Part shown: positions 1 to 10,093 of the stretch, in pieces
Layout: each line of letters opens with the position of its first letter
Numbering within the stretch: position 1 is the stretch's first letter
Origin: a virus
Virus record (IMG/VR): IMGVR_UViG_3300019093_000059
Coordinates: 1 to 24,544 of that record
Direction: 5' to 3' (one strand)
DNA length: 24,544 nucleotides
Notes under the pieces: generated by a model
Told to the model about the DNA's origin: nothing
The model's database searches: none
Seen by the model: only the letters and a program-made list of their open reading frames with translations
Program-made: the position numbers and the translations under genes

Positions 1-3000
1 ACTGTTAAATTTAATAGTACCATTTTGTAACCCTATTCTTACCCAATACCCTGCAGTGATTCCAACAGGAGCAACATATCTGTATGTTTCTTGGTATCCA
101 GCACCATTTTGAGCTACAGTTACTATTAATCCATTTTGAGGATTAACGATAGTACTTAAATCACTATATAGAGGAACTAGTAAGGAAGATTTAGTATTAT
201 CATTATATCCAGTTGCCCACCAATTAATATATGTCCAATAATCTTCAGTGTATACATTGTTGATTGGGTTCAGTGTATCAATTTGATTGAACAAGAAAAT
301 GCTTTCTTTTGATTCAACAATTGGAAACTGAGCAAGTACGGTGTTAGCATATTCCAGATAATTCTGTAGTGCCTTAAATCTATTATAGAAGAAGCTTTGG
401 CGTGGACGACTGAGAATACCACTTTGAACTGGCTTTGGTAAGAATGGGTCAGGGACAACTGAACCAATCCTATCTATCCCTGACAAACTGTCTATCATTT
501 TTAGGTACAGAGATTCAGGTGCTATAGCACTACCTACACCTGGCAATCCTGGTAAAAAGTCGCTAGCATAATCAACTTTTATTAAATTGTATGAGCTATG
601 TGAAACATCATCATTTCTACTTGTTGCAAACCCAATATGTAGCACTGAGTCATTTGCATTTATATAATCTCCACTGTTATACAATCCAAATATATTTGAT
701 TGTAGAGGAGCCATATAAGCGATACCAGTTGATGTTGGTAGTCCGATATAAGATTCACATATAGTATCGGATAGTGTTTTACCTGTCCTACTAAAGATTA
801 TGTTGGTATTTCTAACCCAATAGAAATATACAGGAACTAGCGCGCCATTTGCGTTGGTAGTATATTCAATGCTGTAAGATGTTACATCATATGGGGTACC
901 TGGACCACTGTAGTTAACTGGTAGCTGATCACTGGTAATCCAACTTAATACCTGTACGTTACTGCCAGGGAAAACTCTACCCCACCATTTACTGTTATAA
1001 GTTACCGAATCGTTTTGATGATAGTTAACAAATCTAGTAGTTGATGTATTATACCATAGCTGACCTAGTTGTCGCTCGCCCCAAACGATAGCCCCTTGAT
1101 TATTTGCAGTGGCTGAGTTATAAACTGCAGGGTCAGCATTAGACACTACATCTAAGTTTTCTCTTACCACACCCAATATCTTGCCCTGTAGTGGGTCGAT
1201 GTAGTCAAGATTTTCAAGGGTATTGTTAGTAATCGCGCTGTATAGCTGTACATTCTGTATAGCGCCGGTATCTACTACTGGAGCAGAGTAACGATATGTT
1301 GCCCAGTTCTGTACACCAGTGCTGTTATCATAAACAACAACTTGGCCATTAGTAGTGCCGGGTTTAAACCCAGGGGTACCTATCACCACATTGTTGCTAT
1401 TAAAGTCTAATGCAGTACCATAATATGGTTGTGCGCCATAATTTTCATTTCTTGCATTTACACTTTGAGCGTAGACGAATTTACCTACATTATGTAAATT
1501 CTCATTATACACGCTTAAGTAGTCATACATGTATACGGCGCCAGCATTTATAAATCTATCTACCCACTGAGTGGTATTATTATCAAACAGAGTATCGTTA
1601 TCAAAATTCTCATCATCAGTCATATCAAATGTGGTGTGAGCGTATCTTGCTGCAACTGGTGCGCTGACTACAAATGAACCCAACTCATTAAATCTTATTG
1701 CAGTACCAAACTGAGTTCTACTTTGTTCATGTGGATCATTAATTGTTTGTGTTTGTGTATAAACAGTTATGCCTAGCTGATCTAATATGTTAGTCTGTAG
1801 TACTTGTAGGTTTAGCTTATCATTTATCAAAGCTAGTTTAACATTTAATAATCTAATGGTTAGAATATTATCTGCGGCAGAGGCAGTAACATTTGTAATT
1901 TTTGCTGCGTTAATTGCACTGGCAGTTGATGCTGCATTACCAGCCGGAACTGTTACCTGATATCCGTTAATCAGTATGATAGTAGTATCGTATACATAAC
2001 ATTCTTTGCTACCAACTATATAACCATATGCTCCACCTGAGGTAGTATATCTATAAACTGCACCCTCTTGATTGCTAGCGTTTACTTCAAAGGGAGCGCC
2101 CACTAAGATTTCTGTACCATAGTTATTAGTATCTACACTATAACCAAATTGAACACCTATTCTTGGTTCATTTTGGGTAGTCAATTCTTGTGTTAATACG
2201 AACTGATTTCCACTTACTATTATGATATCGCCAGCAGTAAGATTTATTAATATAGAAAGAACATTATCAGTGAGCGTATAATCAGTAGCTTCCAATACAG
2301 TACCATTAACTGAAACTGATATTGTAGTTGGAGTAAATGCTAGTGTAAATGTTTGTGGCTCTACTGCTCCTGGGCCATTGGGTATACTATTAAATTGTGC
2401 TTCATATGTTTGTGATAATCTATTGAATACATAAGTGTACCCCCAATTATCTGTAGTAGCGTTATAGTTTTCACCAGGTGCTCCCACTACTAAAGTATTA
2501 CCATAATAGTTAGTTGATAGAGAATAACCAAAGTTATCACCTGTTTCTGAGGTAGATAAAGCGATAGTAGATGCATGTTGATATGTAATATCAGTAGCAT
2601 AACCTGTACCTGTACCAACACTAGCTGCAATAAAAATATCGCCCACTAAGTAAGTTTCACCGGTTGTGCCGGCGATCACATTCCAGTCAGTAGTACCTAA
2701 CGTGTCAATTATATAAGTATTTCCTGGGACAATATTAGTAACAGGAACATATATGTTTGATTTGCGATATGCATATACTACATTTTGTTCATAGGCACCA
2801 ATGTATACCCACTGTTGATCGCCAGACACTGTGATAGCATTTCCCCAATTGGTAACACCTTCGGGTGCAATAATTGTTTGAATTAATTCAAGTGCATTGG
2901 TTAATGTATTTGTTACTAGGTTATAAACATTAACTATTCTATCACTAGTAGTTGCTCCGGTAGGCTGCGATATCGCAAATACAGAACCAGCATAACCAAT

Positions 3001-6000
3001 AGTAGTACCAAAGGTTGTATCACCTGATAAAGTTTGTGTTAGATCATATCTAGCAAATACTGAGTTGTATGTATATCTATACACTTCGCCCAAACCAGCG
3101 TCACTAATTAAATAACCTAAGTTACTTGTGTAAGCTACTGCACTACCAAATGTAACAGAGTCGTCTTTGATAATCTCTGATTTTCCTACAGTGTATTGGT
3201 AATTTAAACTCTTACGATATACTGCCCAAGATCCGTCATTGTTTTCATCTACCCAAACTTTTGTTTTGATAAATTCATTATCATTTACAGGGAACGCTGC
3301 AATATCACTGGGCTTTTCTACTCGCTGGCTAGTAAATGCAACTCCGATACCTGTACCTGTAATGTTTAGTGTAGTCGAACTAAGTGACAGTTCAACAGTT
3401 ACTCTAGTAGGATCTAGCACTGAAGTTACAATATAATAGCCATCGATATTTGTGTTAAAGTTAATAATAGCAAATGGTTGAAATTTAACTAAGTTATGTG
3501 GTGCGTTAAACTGTACAGTAATGGTGTTATTTAAATTATTGACTACATTGATAACTTGTCCAATTGACTGTGGGGTGAATACTTGCCAAGTACCTTTAAA
3601 GTCTGCTACCCATAGATATTCTCCTACATACAAACGAGATAATGGAACTACTGCATTGTTTAGTCCTGAATAAAAATATGCGTATGTTTTTACGTCATTG
3701 AAATTTGGATATCCAGCACCGGGGAATAGTTTATCAGGAGTATCAGTTGGTAATGTAGCTAATACATTTGGATCAGTGACTGGTCTACCATAGTTGAACA
3801 CTGAGTATAGTGGAACTTCTTGCTGCACACCTGTAGTAAATACACCTGTAGTTAGACCAACAATGCTAGGATTACCTGTAAGTTCGCTTTGATTTAGCCT
3901 AAAGTCTATGAAATTATTATTAAGTACGCCACCGAATTCACCACTCTTAATTGCCCAATTTTCATATACATCATAGTTGATGTCGCCTTGAGCTAGTTTT
4001 GCGCCCTTAAAGGTATTGACAGCAGTTCTAGTACCCTTTTCTTTTATAAGATTTTTATAAACATTAATCTGTGTAATATCGGTAAGGTCTGCTATAGCTA
4101 AATAATCTCTTGGTCTGTAACCAATTAAAGAGAAACTTAGTAAGTCTGCGTCTTGTTCTAAATTAGCATAGTTTGTGTCATAGTATAGTGTGCTTTCATA
4201 AGACCTAGTGCTTGAGTTAGGTAGCAGACCTTTTTGTATTTCATTGTAGTCTGTACGTTTCCAAAATTGTTCTTGGAAAGTTTCTGATGCTTGTAACTTG
4301 ACTAGGGCTACCCAATACTTATTTTTAAACTTGACGATTTCACCTGTGGTATACTTACTTTCTTTACTCCATTCTTTGATGTTATCTTGGTTGAGTATGA
4401 ATCCCTGTGCGTCAAGAGTACCGTTCCATTCAGCACTTTTAGTGCCTCGTAAAAATACACGATTTTGTCTTAAGCCAGTAATAAGATTGTAAATGATATC
4501 ATTGAACAGTGTTACATTATCAAATACGATACCATGCTCAATGGCACTCATATTAAACTGACCATATGCTACAGTGTCACCTTGATTAAGTGTTTGAGCA
4601 GTGAACAGTGTGCCATCTCTAACTACAGACAGATCAATTGATTGAATTGGATATAGATTTTGATTCAGAACAAAGTTTTGTCGCTGTAAAGTCAATGGTT
4701 GTACAATTGCGCTTTCTTGGTTGATTGAAATAAGGTTAGCAGCAGGGTTTATATTAACGATACTGCCTACTTGCCAACCTGACTGAGCCCAATACAAGAA
4801 TTCAGCTATCATCTGCCCCCAACTAACTTGAAGCCCAGATTCAATTTGATCAAATAGTACACCTTGGCTAGATAGATATGCTCCATAGCTAGCTAAAAAT
4901 TGACTTACATCTTGTGCGTTATAAAATTCTGTACCATATGGGATTATAACTTCTTTATCAAGTTGGTAGTTGTTAGCTGATTGCACTGATAAATTTTCAA
5001 CTGATATTGTATCGTATCTACCATCTATTTTTGGAGGGTTAATTGTAAAGTACGCACGAGATTGTGAGTTACCAAATACTTTCCAACCATTTAATGTTTT
5101 CTGTATAACGACACTGCTATATACGATTTGTTCAAAGGGTTGGTTATCGTAAAGTAATACAGCATAGCTTTCATCAGGAATCATTAGTGATGCGTTGGTA
5201 CTGTTAGGTGTTCCTTTTTCTACAAAGAATCTTAACAGAGTTTTATCACTGAATCCGGCTAATCTATATACTAGTCTTACATCTAAATTATCAAGTAGTG
5301 TAGTGATGTTAGTAGTGGCATCGATGCCCACTTGTTTTTCATAATCTATGATCCAGTTAATGTAACTAGTTTTTGGTATACCGGCACCATAAATTTCTAC
5401 ATCAGAAATTACTAAGTGGCTTCTTTCGTTTACTAGATACTGATTAAATTCGGTGCTGTATTTGTAATTGTCAACGTCTACCCCTAAATTAAAGAAGTTA
5501 GCAGGCTTAGTTAGTGCTAATATTTTCATTAAATCAAAGGGCCAACTGCTGCTTCTACGATATGAGAATTCTGTAGGACCAACATCACCTGCACGCCAAT
5601 CATTGTTGAATGTGCGTTGATCATAGTTGCCTACTACTGCAACAAAAGGTGATACTAAGTTACCTGCACTATCTACTGGTAATACTTGCAATAACTCGGG
5701 TCTAATAGCCTGAGGATTAACAATTGGATCACCGTTGTTCCAATTAATACCTGCGGCAAGATCGCCCCATAGTATTAAGTTGTCACTAGTATACGGTGAT
5801 GGACCATATCTGGCAGTCCACCAAGTAGGTTGATTAGCAAAGCCCAACATTTCCCATGGTGCAGTGTCTGGGCTAGCTGTATCGTAAAAGTATTGGTATA
5901 CACCCCGCCAGTTGCCAACTGGGATTTGGTCTCGATTAATCTTATTACCAGACTGGTTATAGTTATAAGTGAATTGGTCTCCATTAATATAAACTTGGGG

Positions 6001-9000
6001 TTTATATTCAATTCTATTTTGACCAACCCAATTTAAAAAGTATTGTTCATATATGCTTAATACTTCTGAGAATGAGTATTGTGAATCTCTAAAGAAGCCA
6101 GGTAAGACATCATAATCCCTAATAGGAATAGTATTGCTTAATTTTAAATTATTATAAACTCTAAGTTCAAATTCAAGTAGCACTTGATCTCTAAGATCAG
6201 TTAGTACTCCGTCAACATATTCACCATATAACTTATTATATGAACCATCATGTCCTTTAATAAAATATGTAGGTTGCGCGTAATTATCGTCTAATATTAC
6301 ACTAGGGATAAACGCAGGATATAGCCCTAGTTTAGTAGGAGTATTTGGTACATAGCTACCATATGTTTGATTATACTGCTTGATAGTAATCAAATCTCCT
6401 GACAATAAATCTGTTTCAATAGTTAGAGTTGGAGAAGTTGTGCTAACAGTATAATCTACTCCTGTTATCAATTGGGTAATTATATTGTTTCTAGTTAAGT
6501 AAACCAAAATACCATTGTAGTTAGCAGTTTCAAAATTATATACTTGGCTTAATGGATAGATGCTTACATCTAGTGCGTTGGCAAATCTGTATACATTTGT
6601 TATGTATGCAGCTTTTGAAGGTATCATGTCGCTCCAAAAGAATGGTCCGCTTTCTAATTTTGAAGCAGTCATTTGATCTAATGCATCATCTAGTGCATTA
6701 GCAGGGGTAGTATAAGTTTCGTATGCAGTATTATTGATTGTGTCTACTAGCAAACCCTTAAATGTTATATATTGCTGACTATTGTATTGTAGCGATAAGA
6801 TTAGGTTATGATCGGGCTTTCTTAAAAAAGTGCCTGGCAATACTAAAGATGCACTGTTTTGAATTATTTTGTTGCCCCATGGTACTAAGTTACCCAAGTC
6901 TCTGTAATTATTAATACCAAATACTTCACCTGTCGTATCAGGATTATTGTAAAAAATACTTTGATATTGTCCTCTGATGTCTCCTACGTTAAGAGAAGTT
7001 AGCTCTTCGTTTAGTGGGTTATTATTTAAATTAATAGGTATTTGATAAAACGCAGTGGCACTTACCTGATTGCTTAGAATAGCTATCTGATATACTGTTT
7101 CTATTAATGGATCAACGATATTAATTGTTATAGTTGTGGTAGTGTCTGCTATAGTGACTTCGTATTCTGTAGGAGCTAATATTACATTATTTCTAGCAAC
7201 TTGTACATTAGGCCAAATGCTCGTTTCCTGATCTTGTGCGGCAATGTCGCACTCAACTACAAAAACATTGTTAATCGCAAGAAGATTGGGAACATAGTCT
7301 ATTGAGAATAGTTGATATTGTCTGCTAGGCGCAACTGCTGTTTGCCAACCCAATTGTCTTCCATAAGTAGTAATATTACTGTAGTTATATACATAACCTG
7401 TATTAACTTTTTGAGTGATTGAATTAAATCCTCTGACAAAATTAAAGGTATCAGCGTTTAGTGATACATCAAAACTTATGTCTCCTACTAGTCCACCAAG
7501 CGAAACGTATTTAAGTGGGAAACCTAAAATTACATCATTGGTTCCTGAACCAATAGCATATGCAAATAATTTATTACCTTTAAAAGAAGTACCTGAGTAT
7601 ACCGCAGGATTACCTAAGCTTATATTATCTGCATCAAAAACATCAAATAACGGAGGCTGATTTACTGTGGTTTTTTGTTGGGATTTATACCAATTTATTC
7701 CGTCAAAATGCCAATCGGTTCCTTGATTATAATATCCCTTAAAGGCAACTGTTTGTTCGTCAGCTAAAACTAGGCCGTCCTCTGCTTCAGTCAGCGTAAT
7801 AACAGGTAAAGTTTCATTCACTATAGTTGAAAATCTAGCCACATATATTTTATTTCTAACATCAATATTAGTGTCATTTGTAAAAACAATTCTAGCTCCA
7901 TCAAATATAGCGTAATTATCATTAGACAGTGTGTTGGCTATTAGTGAAGCTAGCACCTCTATATCTGTTACAATAGTAGTAGCAGATGCCCATTCTACTG
8001 TGATAGTTAATACGCCGGCAGTAACTGAAATTGCAGTAATTTGAGTATTGACTGGTAAGATATTAGTAGAGTCAGCAATGTATTGTCCTATTACAAATGA
8101 ACCTGATCCTGGCAATATACTGGTAGAGTTAATTTCTATCGTAGTAGTAGTGGTAGCTATGGCCTGAGGCGCAATAATAGCTGTTGGTGCAGTGAATACT
8201 TCTACGTCAGGATAATAATTTAGTTGTCCTGCTACTTGATTAAATGCATCTGTGGTTCTAATATCAATAAAATCTACAGGAGCTTTTCCTACGATACCGG
8301 TATTGAATAGTCTTAAGTTAGGATAAAATTCAATGATTGGTCGTTTAGCTTTATTATCTTGTGTGGCAAGTATAGTTGCTATTTCGGGGTCATTGTTATA
8401 TTCAGCAGTTGCATTAATAACGTCTATGTGAAACCAACGATTACTTCTTGACCATGGATTCTTATCAATACTATCTCTAGTTATAGTGATGTAATCTTGA
8501 TCCACTGGAATATAAAGTTGTGAGTCGTAATTGCCAATGTCATATGGAACTGTATCATATGGTAAATACACTCCTTTAGTAAAGGATTCGGGAGCTACTA
8601 ATTCAGTTACTGGAATTAATTTTATTGCAGTGCCAACACCCTCTACATAATATTCATTAGTGCCATACGAGGTTGGTGTTACGTTTCCCCTAAAGCTTAC
8701 TTTTAATCCATTGGTAAATACGACCCCATTAGGTGATGTATATGTTTTTCTACCTAATATAGTATCAATGTCTAATATATCAGTAGAGTTGCTTTCAATA
8801 AGCTTAATTACACCTACTTTATTAGGAAAAGTCCCGTCTTGGTAATACAGAGTATCCAAGATAGCACTTAGGTAAGGTATTATATTAATAGTACCCAGTG
8901 CATTTCTATAAAAATTTCTACCTATATAGGTAGTACCAGATGTTGCAGTTATTTTTTCGTTAGTAGGAATAGAACCAAACGGCACTAGTCTAAGTACAGG

Positions 9001-10074
9001 ATCTGATGGGGTAGCCCCATCAGTATATGTAATTTGATAAAAAGTCGCACTTACTTCAGTATAATAACCACCTTCATAATTAGTGAAGTCAGCCTCTGTG
9101 CCTGGGGGTACATATGGGTTTCCACCATCTTCATCGTACAGTGTAATATCGTAAAACTTTGAAGTATAGCCTTGTTCGTTTGATACTCCGTCATTATAAA
9201 ACATAACGGTTTTACCTTCAAGTGAAGTCAATCCATCGATATTTCCAACTTCGCTTAATAGTCTACCATTGATTTGGTCAAACGGTGCATCGGATACAAC
9301 GTCAACTAGGTTATTTCCTGGGAAGTTATATTCATCCTGCGCGGTTTTATAGGGTACTGTAAAAGTTACTAATCCAACAGTAGCTCCATTATTTTCCACC
9401 CCATATACATCTCTAGTTTGCATATTAGGTTGAGCTGGATCATAGCCTGTTACACCTGGCTTACCTTGAATCCAAAATTGCGTAGGTTGACTGACTGCAA
9501 ACGTATAAATGCCACCGCGTAGTAAAGTAATAGATGGATTGACTGATCCAGCTGGATCAGTATCGCTAGTTATTTTATATCCATTTGGTAAGCTAGTAAC
9601 TACATATGCGCTGCTATTATAAATGGTACTAGTTGAAATAGTAACTGCAGGGGCGCCATCTTTTAACCAGTAGTATTGCGTATAGTTAATAAGTGGGTCT
9701 AAATTAGTGAACGAATCCCAAGAATAAAATTCACTGTTAAACAATCTGTCATTGTTGTTTGTAACACCACCTGCTAGCTTTAGTGCATCTATAATACCTG
9801 GATAGCTAATAAAGTCTTGTGCGGTTGCAGTATCTTTTTTAGTAAAAACTACTCCTGGCTCTAACTGATAGTCAGTTCTTGTTTTAGTAGGTTCGACAAT
9901 ATAATAATCTTTAGCATTCACTCCATACCCAAATTTACTACCAACATAACCCTCGATCTTCATCGTATTGGGCTGATCAACTATTTGATCTAGGGTAGCT
10001 CCTAAAAATTGTGCATTGGTAGGAGTTCTAAATATGTCTGGTAAAAAATTCAGTGTGCGGATTCTAGTTGCCAT
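1..10074 (-). CDS. Giant phage virion (baseplate/tail) structural protein, C-terminus outside the window
   Basis: The frame starts at an ATG at 10074 and runs through 3,358 codons to position 1 with no stop; I checked every triplet. The N-terminus reads MATRIRTLNFLPDIF. It lies 19 bases after the gp6 stop with only a weak purine-rich site (AGAGAG) upstream, so it is probably co-transcribed with gp6. The composition is rich in Asn, Thr, Tyr, Ser, Val and Ile and very poor in Cys, typical of beta-rich virion proteins. There is no signal peptide or membrane segment. The first roughly 2,280 residues look like a chain of beta domains, including NG-then-DY-then-GD modules (for example GVDY at 1205-1208). 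Residues about 2300-2910 carry seven FG-GAP-like repeats (separate entry). In T4, gp7 follows gp6, so this protein sits at the gp7 position, but I see no convincing gp7 similarity. I recall similar N-termini in uncultured marine T4-like phages, annotated only as structural protein. A virion role is likely; the exact position in the particle is inference. Confidence 0.85.
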   Translation of the reverse strand, partial: MATRIRTLNFLPDIFRTPTNAQFLGATLDQIVDQPNTMKIEGYVGSKFGYGVNAKDYYIVEPTKTRTDYQLEPGVVFTKKDTATAQDFISYPGIIDALKLAGGVTNNNDRLFNSEFYSWDSFTNLDPLINYTQYYWLKDGAPAVTISTSTIYNSSAYVVTSLPNGYKITSDTDPAGSVNPSITLLRGGIYTFAVSQPTQFWIQGKPGVTGYDPAQPNMQTRDVYGVENNGATVGLVTFTVPYKTAQDEYNFPGNNLVDVVSDAPFDQINGRLLSEVGNIDGLTSLEGKTVMFYNDGVSNEQGYTSKFYDITLYDEDGGNPYVPPGTEADFTNYEGGYYTEVSATFYQITYTDGATPSDPVLRLVPFGSIPTNEKITATSGTTYIGRNFYRNALGTINIIPYLSAILDTLYYQDGTFPNKVGVIKLIESNSTDILDIDTILGRKTYTSPNGVVFTNGLKVSFRGNVTPTSYGTNEYYVEGVGTAIKLIPVTELVAPESFTKGVYLPYDTVPYDIGNYDSQLYIPVDQDYITITRDSIDKNPWSRSNRWFHIDVINATAEYNNDPEIATILATQDNKAKRPIIEFYPNLRLFNTGIVGKAPVDFIDIRTTDAFNQVAGQLNYYPDVEVFTAPTAIIAPQAIATTTTTIEINSTSILPGSGSFVIGQYIADSTNILPVNTQITAISVTAGVLTITVEWASATTIVTDIEVLASLIANTLSNDNYAIFDGARIVFTNDTNIDVRNKIYVARFSTIVNETLPVITLTEAEDGLVLADEQTVAFKGYYNQGTDWHFDGINWYKSQQKTTVNQPPLFDVFDADNISLGNPAVYSGTSFKGNKLFAYAIGSGTNDVILGFPLKYVSLGGLVGDISFDVSLNADTFNFVRGFNSITQKVNTGYVYNYSNITTYGRQLGWQTAVAPSRQYQLFSIDYVPNLLAINNVFVVECDIAAQDQETSIWPNVQVARNNVILAPTEYEVTIADTTTTITINIVDPLIETVYQIAILSNQVSATAFYQIPINLNNNPLNEELTSLNVGDIRGQYQSIFYNNPDTTGEVFGINNYRDLGNLVPWGNKIIQNSASLVLPGTFLRKPDHNLILSLQYNSQQYITFKGLLVDTINNTAYETYTTPANALDDALDQMTASKLESGPFFWSDMIPSKAAYITNVYRFANALDVSIYPLSQVYNFETANYNGILVYLTRNNIITQLITGVDYTVSTTSPTLTIETDLLSGDLITIKQYNQTYGSYVPNTPTKLGLYPAFIPSVILDDNYAQPTYFIKGHDGSYNKLYGEYVDGVLTDLRDQVLLEFELRVYNNLKLSNTIPIRDYDVLPGFFRDSQYSFSEVLSIYEQYFLNWVGQNRIEYKPQVYINGDQFTYNYNQSGNKINRDQIPVGNWRGVYQYFYDTASPDTAPWEMLGFANQPTWWTARYGPSPYTSDNLILWGDLAAGINWNNGDPIVNPQAIRPELLQVLPVDSAGNLVSPFVAVVGNYDQRTFNNDWRAGDVGPTEFSYRRSSSWPFDLMKILALTKPANFFNLGVDVDNYKYSTEFNQYLVNERSHLVISDVEIYGAGIPKTSYINWIIDYEKQVGIDATTNITTLLDNLDVRLVYRLAGFSDKTLLRFFVEKGTPNSTNASLMIPDESYAVLLYDNQPFEQIVYSSVVIQKTLNGWKVFGNSQSRAYFTINPPKIDGRYDTISVENLSVQSANNYQLDKEVIIPYGTEFYNAQDVSQFLASYGAYLSSQGVLFDQIESGLQVSWGQMIAEFLYWAQSGWQVGSIVNINPAANLISINQESAIVQPLTLQRQNFVLNQNLYPIQSIDLSVVRDGTLFTAQTLNQGDTVAYGQFNMSAIEHGIVFDNVTLFNDIIYNLITGLRQNRVFLRGTKSAEWNGTLDAQGFILNQDNIKEWSKESKYTTGEIVKFKNKYWVALVKLQASETFQEQFWKRTDYNEIQKGLLPNSSTRSYESTLYYDTNYANLEQDADLLSFSLIGYRPRDYLAIADLTDITQINVYKNLIKEKGTRTAVNTFKGAKLAQGDINYDVYENWAIKSGEFGGVLNNNFIDFRLNQSELTGNPSIVGLTTGVFTTGVQQEVPLYSVFNYGRPVTDPNVLATLPTDTPDKLFPGAGYPNFNDVKTYAYFYSGLNNAVVPLSRLYVGEYLWVADFKGTWQVFTPQSIGQVINVVNNLNNTITVQFNAPHNLVKFQPFAIINFNTNIDGYYIVTSVLDPTRVTVELSLSSTTLNITGTGIGVAFTSQRVEKPSDIAAFPVNDNEFIKTKVWVDENNDGSWAVYRKSLNYQYTVGKSEIIKDDSVTFGSAVAYTSNLGYLISDAGLGEVYRYTYNSVFARYDLTQTLSGDTTFGTTIGYAGSVFAISQPTGATTSDRIVNVYNLVTNTLTNALELIQTIIAPEGVTNWGNAITVSGDQQWVYIGAYEQNVVYAYRKSNIYVPVTNIVPGNTYIIDTLGTTDWNVIAGTTGETYLVGDIFIAASVGTGTGYATDITYQHASTIALSTSETGDNFGYSLSTNYYGNTLVVGAPGENYNATTDNWGYTYVFNRLSQTYEAQFNSIPNGPGAVEPQTFTLAFTPTTISVSVNGTVLEATDYTLTDNVLSILINLTAGDIIIVSGNQFVLTQELTTQNEPRIGVQFGYSVDTNNYGTEILVGAPFEVNASNQEGAVYRYTTSGGAYGYIVGSKECYVYDTTIILINGYQVTVPAGNAASTASAINAAKITNVTASAADNILTIRLLNVKLALINDKLNLQVLQTNILDQLGITVYTQTQTINDPHEQSRTQFGTAIRFNELGSFVVSAPVAARYAHTTFDMTDDENFDNDTLFDNNTTQWVDRFINAGAVYMYDYLSVYNENLHNVGKFVYAQSVNARNENYGAQPYYGTALDFNSNNVVIGTPGFKPGTTNGQVVVYDNSTGVQNWATYRYSAPVVDTGAIQNVQLYSAITNNTLENLDYIDPLQGKILGVVRENLDVVSNADPAVYNSATANNQGAIVWGERQLGQLWYNTSTTRFVNYHQNDSVTYNSKWWGRVFPGSNVQVLSWITSDQLPVNYSGPGTPYDVTSYSIEYTTNANGALVPVYFYWVRNTNIIFSRTGKTLSDTICESYIGLPTSTGIAYMAPLQSNIFGLYNSGDYINANDSVLHIGFATSRNDDVSHSSYNLIKVDYASDFLPGLPGVGSAIAPESLYLKMIDSLSGIDRIGSVVPDPFLPKPVQSGILSRPRQSFFYNRFKALQNYLEYANTVLAQFPIVESKESIFLFNQIDTLNPINNVYTEDYWTYINWWATGYNDNTKSSLLVPLYSDLSTIVNPQNGLIVTVAQNGAGYQETYRYVAPVGITAGYWVRIGLQNGTIKFNS
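1345..3177 (-). repeat. Seven FG-GAP-like repeats: putative integrin-alpha-type beta-propeller domain in the giant protein
   Basis: Seven degenerate repeats of the form (F/W/Y)G-x(A/S/T)-(V/I/L), then a short turn, then a beta strand often ending in (G/S)-x-P, begin at about residues 2309 (FGSAVAY), 2355 (FGTTIGYAGSVFAIS), 2410 (WGNAITV), 2515 (FGYSLSTNYYGNTLVVGAP), 2643 (FGYSVDTNNYGTEILVGAP), 2789 (FGTAIRFNELGSFVVSAP) and 2885 (YGTALDFNSNNVVIGTP). Most are followed by a strand such as GEVYRY, GAVYRY or GQVVVYD, which is the usual inter-blade pattern. FG-GAP repeats fold into the seven-bladed propeller of integrin alpha chains and related lectin-like or adhesion proteins. The calcium-binding DxDxDG loop is not visible. 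Spacing is irregular (46 to 146 residues) because extra modules sit between some blades. The repeat pattern is seen directly; the fold is inferred from the family. Confidence 0.6.
9003..9023. repeat. Perfect inverted repeat inside the giant gene (9-bp stem, 3-base loop)
   Basis: The sequence is CTGATGGGG, TAG, CCCCATCAG: a perfect 9-bp stem with a 3-base loop. It lies inside the coding sequence of the giant protein (minus-strand reading TDGATPSD). On the message no U-tract follows, so it does not look like an intrinsic terminator. It could be an mRNA structure or simple coincidence. Confidence 0.6.
9542..9561. repeat. Perfect 20-bp palindrome inside the giant gene
   Basis: ACTGATCCAG is followed directly by its reverse complement CTGGATCAGT, with no spacer. 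It contains two GATC sites and a central CAGCTG. It lies within coding sequence (reading DTDPAGSV) and may be a protein-binding or structural site, or chance. Confidence 0.6.
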
Positions 10075-10093
10075 CTTAACTCTCTAAAAAATA

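Noticed and set aside
8146-8158. Short GTA/TAG triplet run
   Set aside because: It encodes a Thr run in the giant protein and is too short to be a meaningful tandem repeat.
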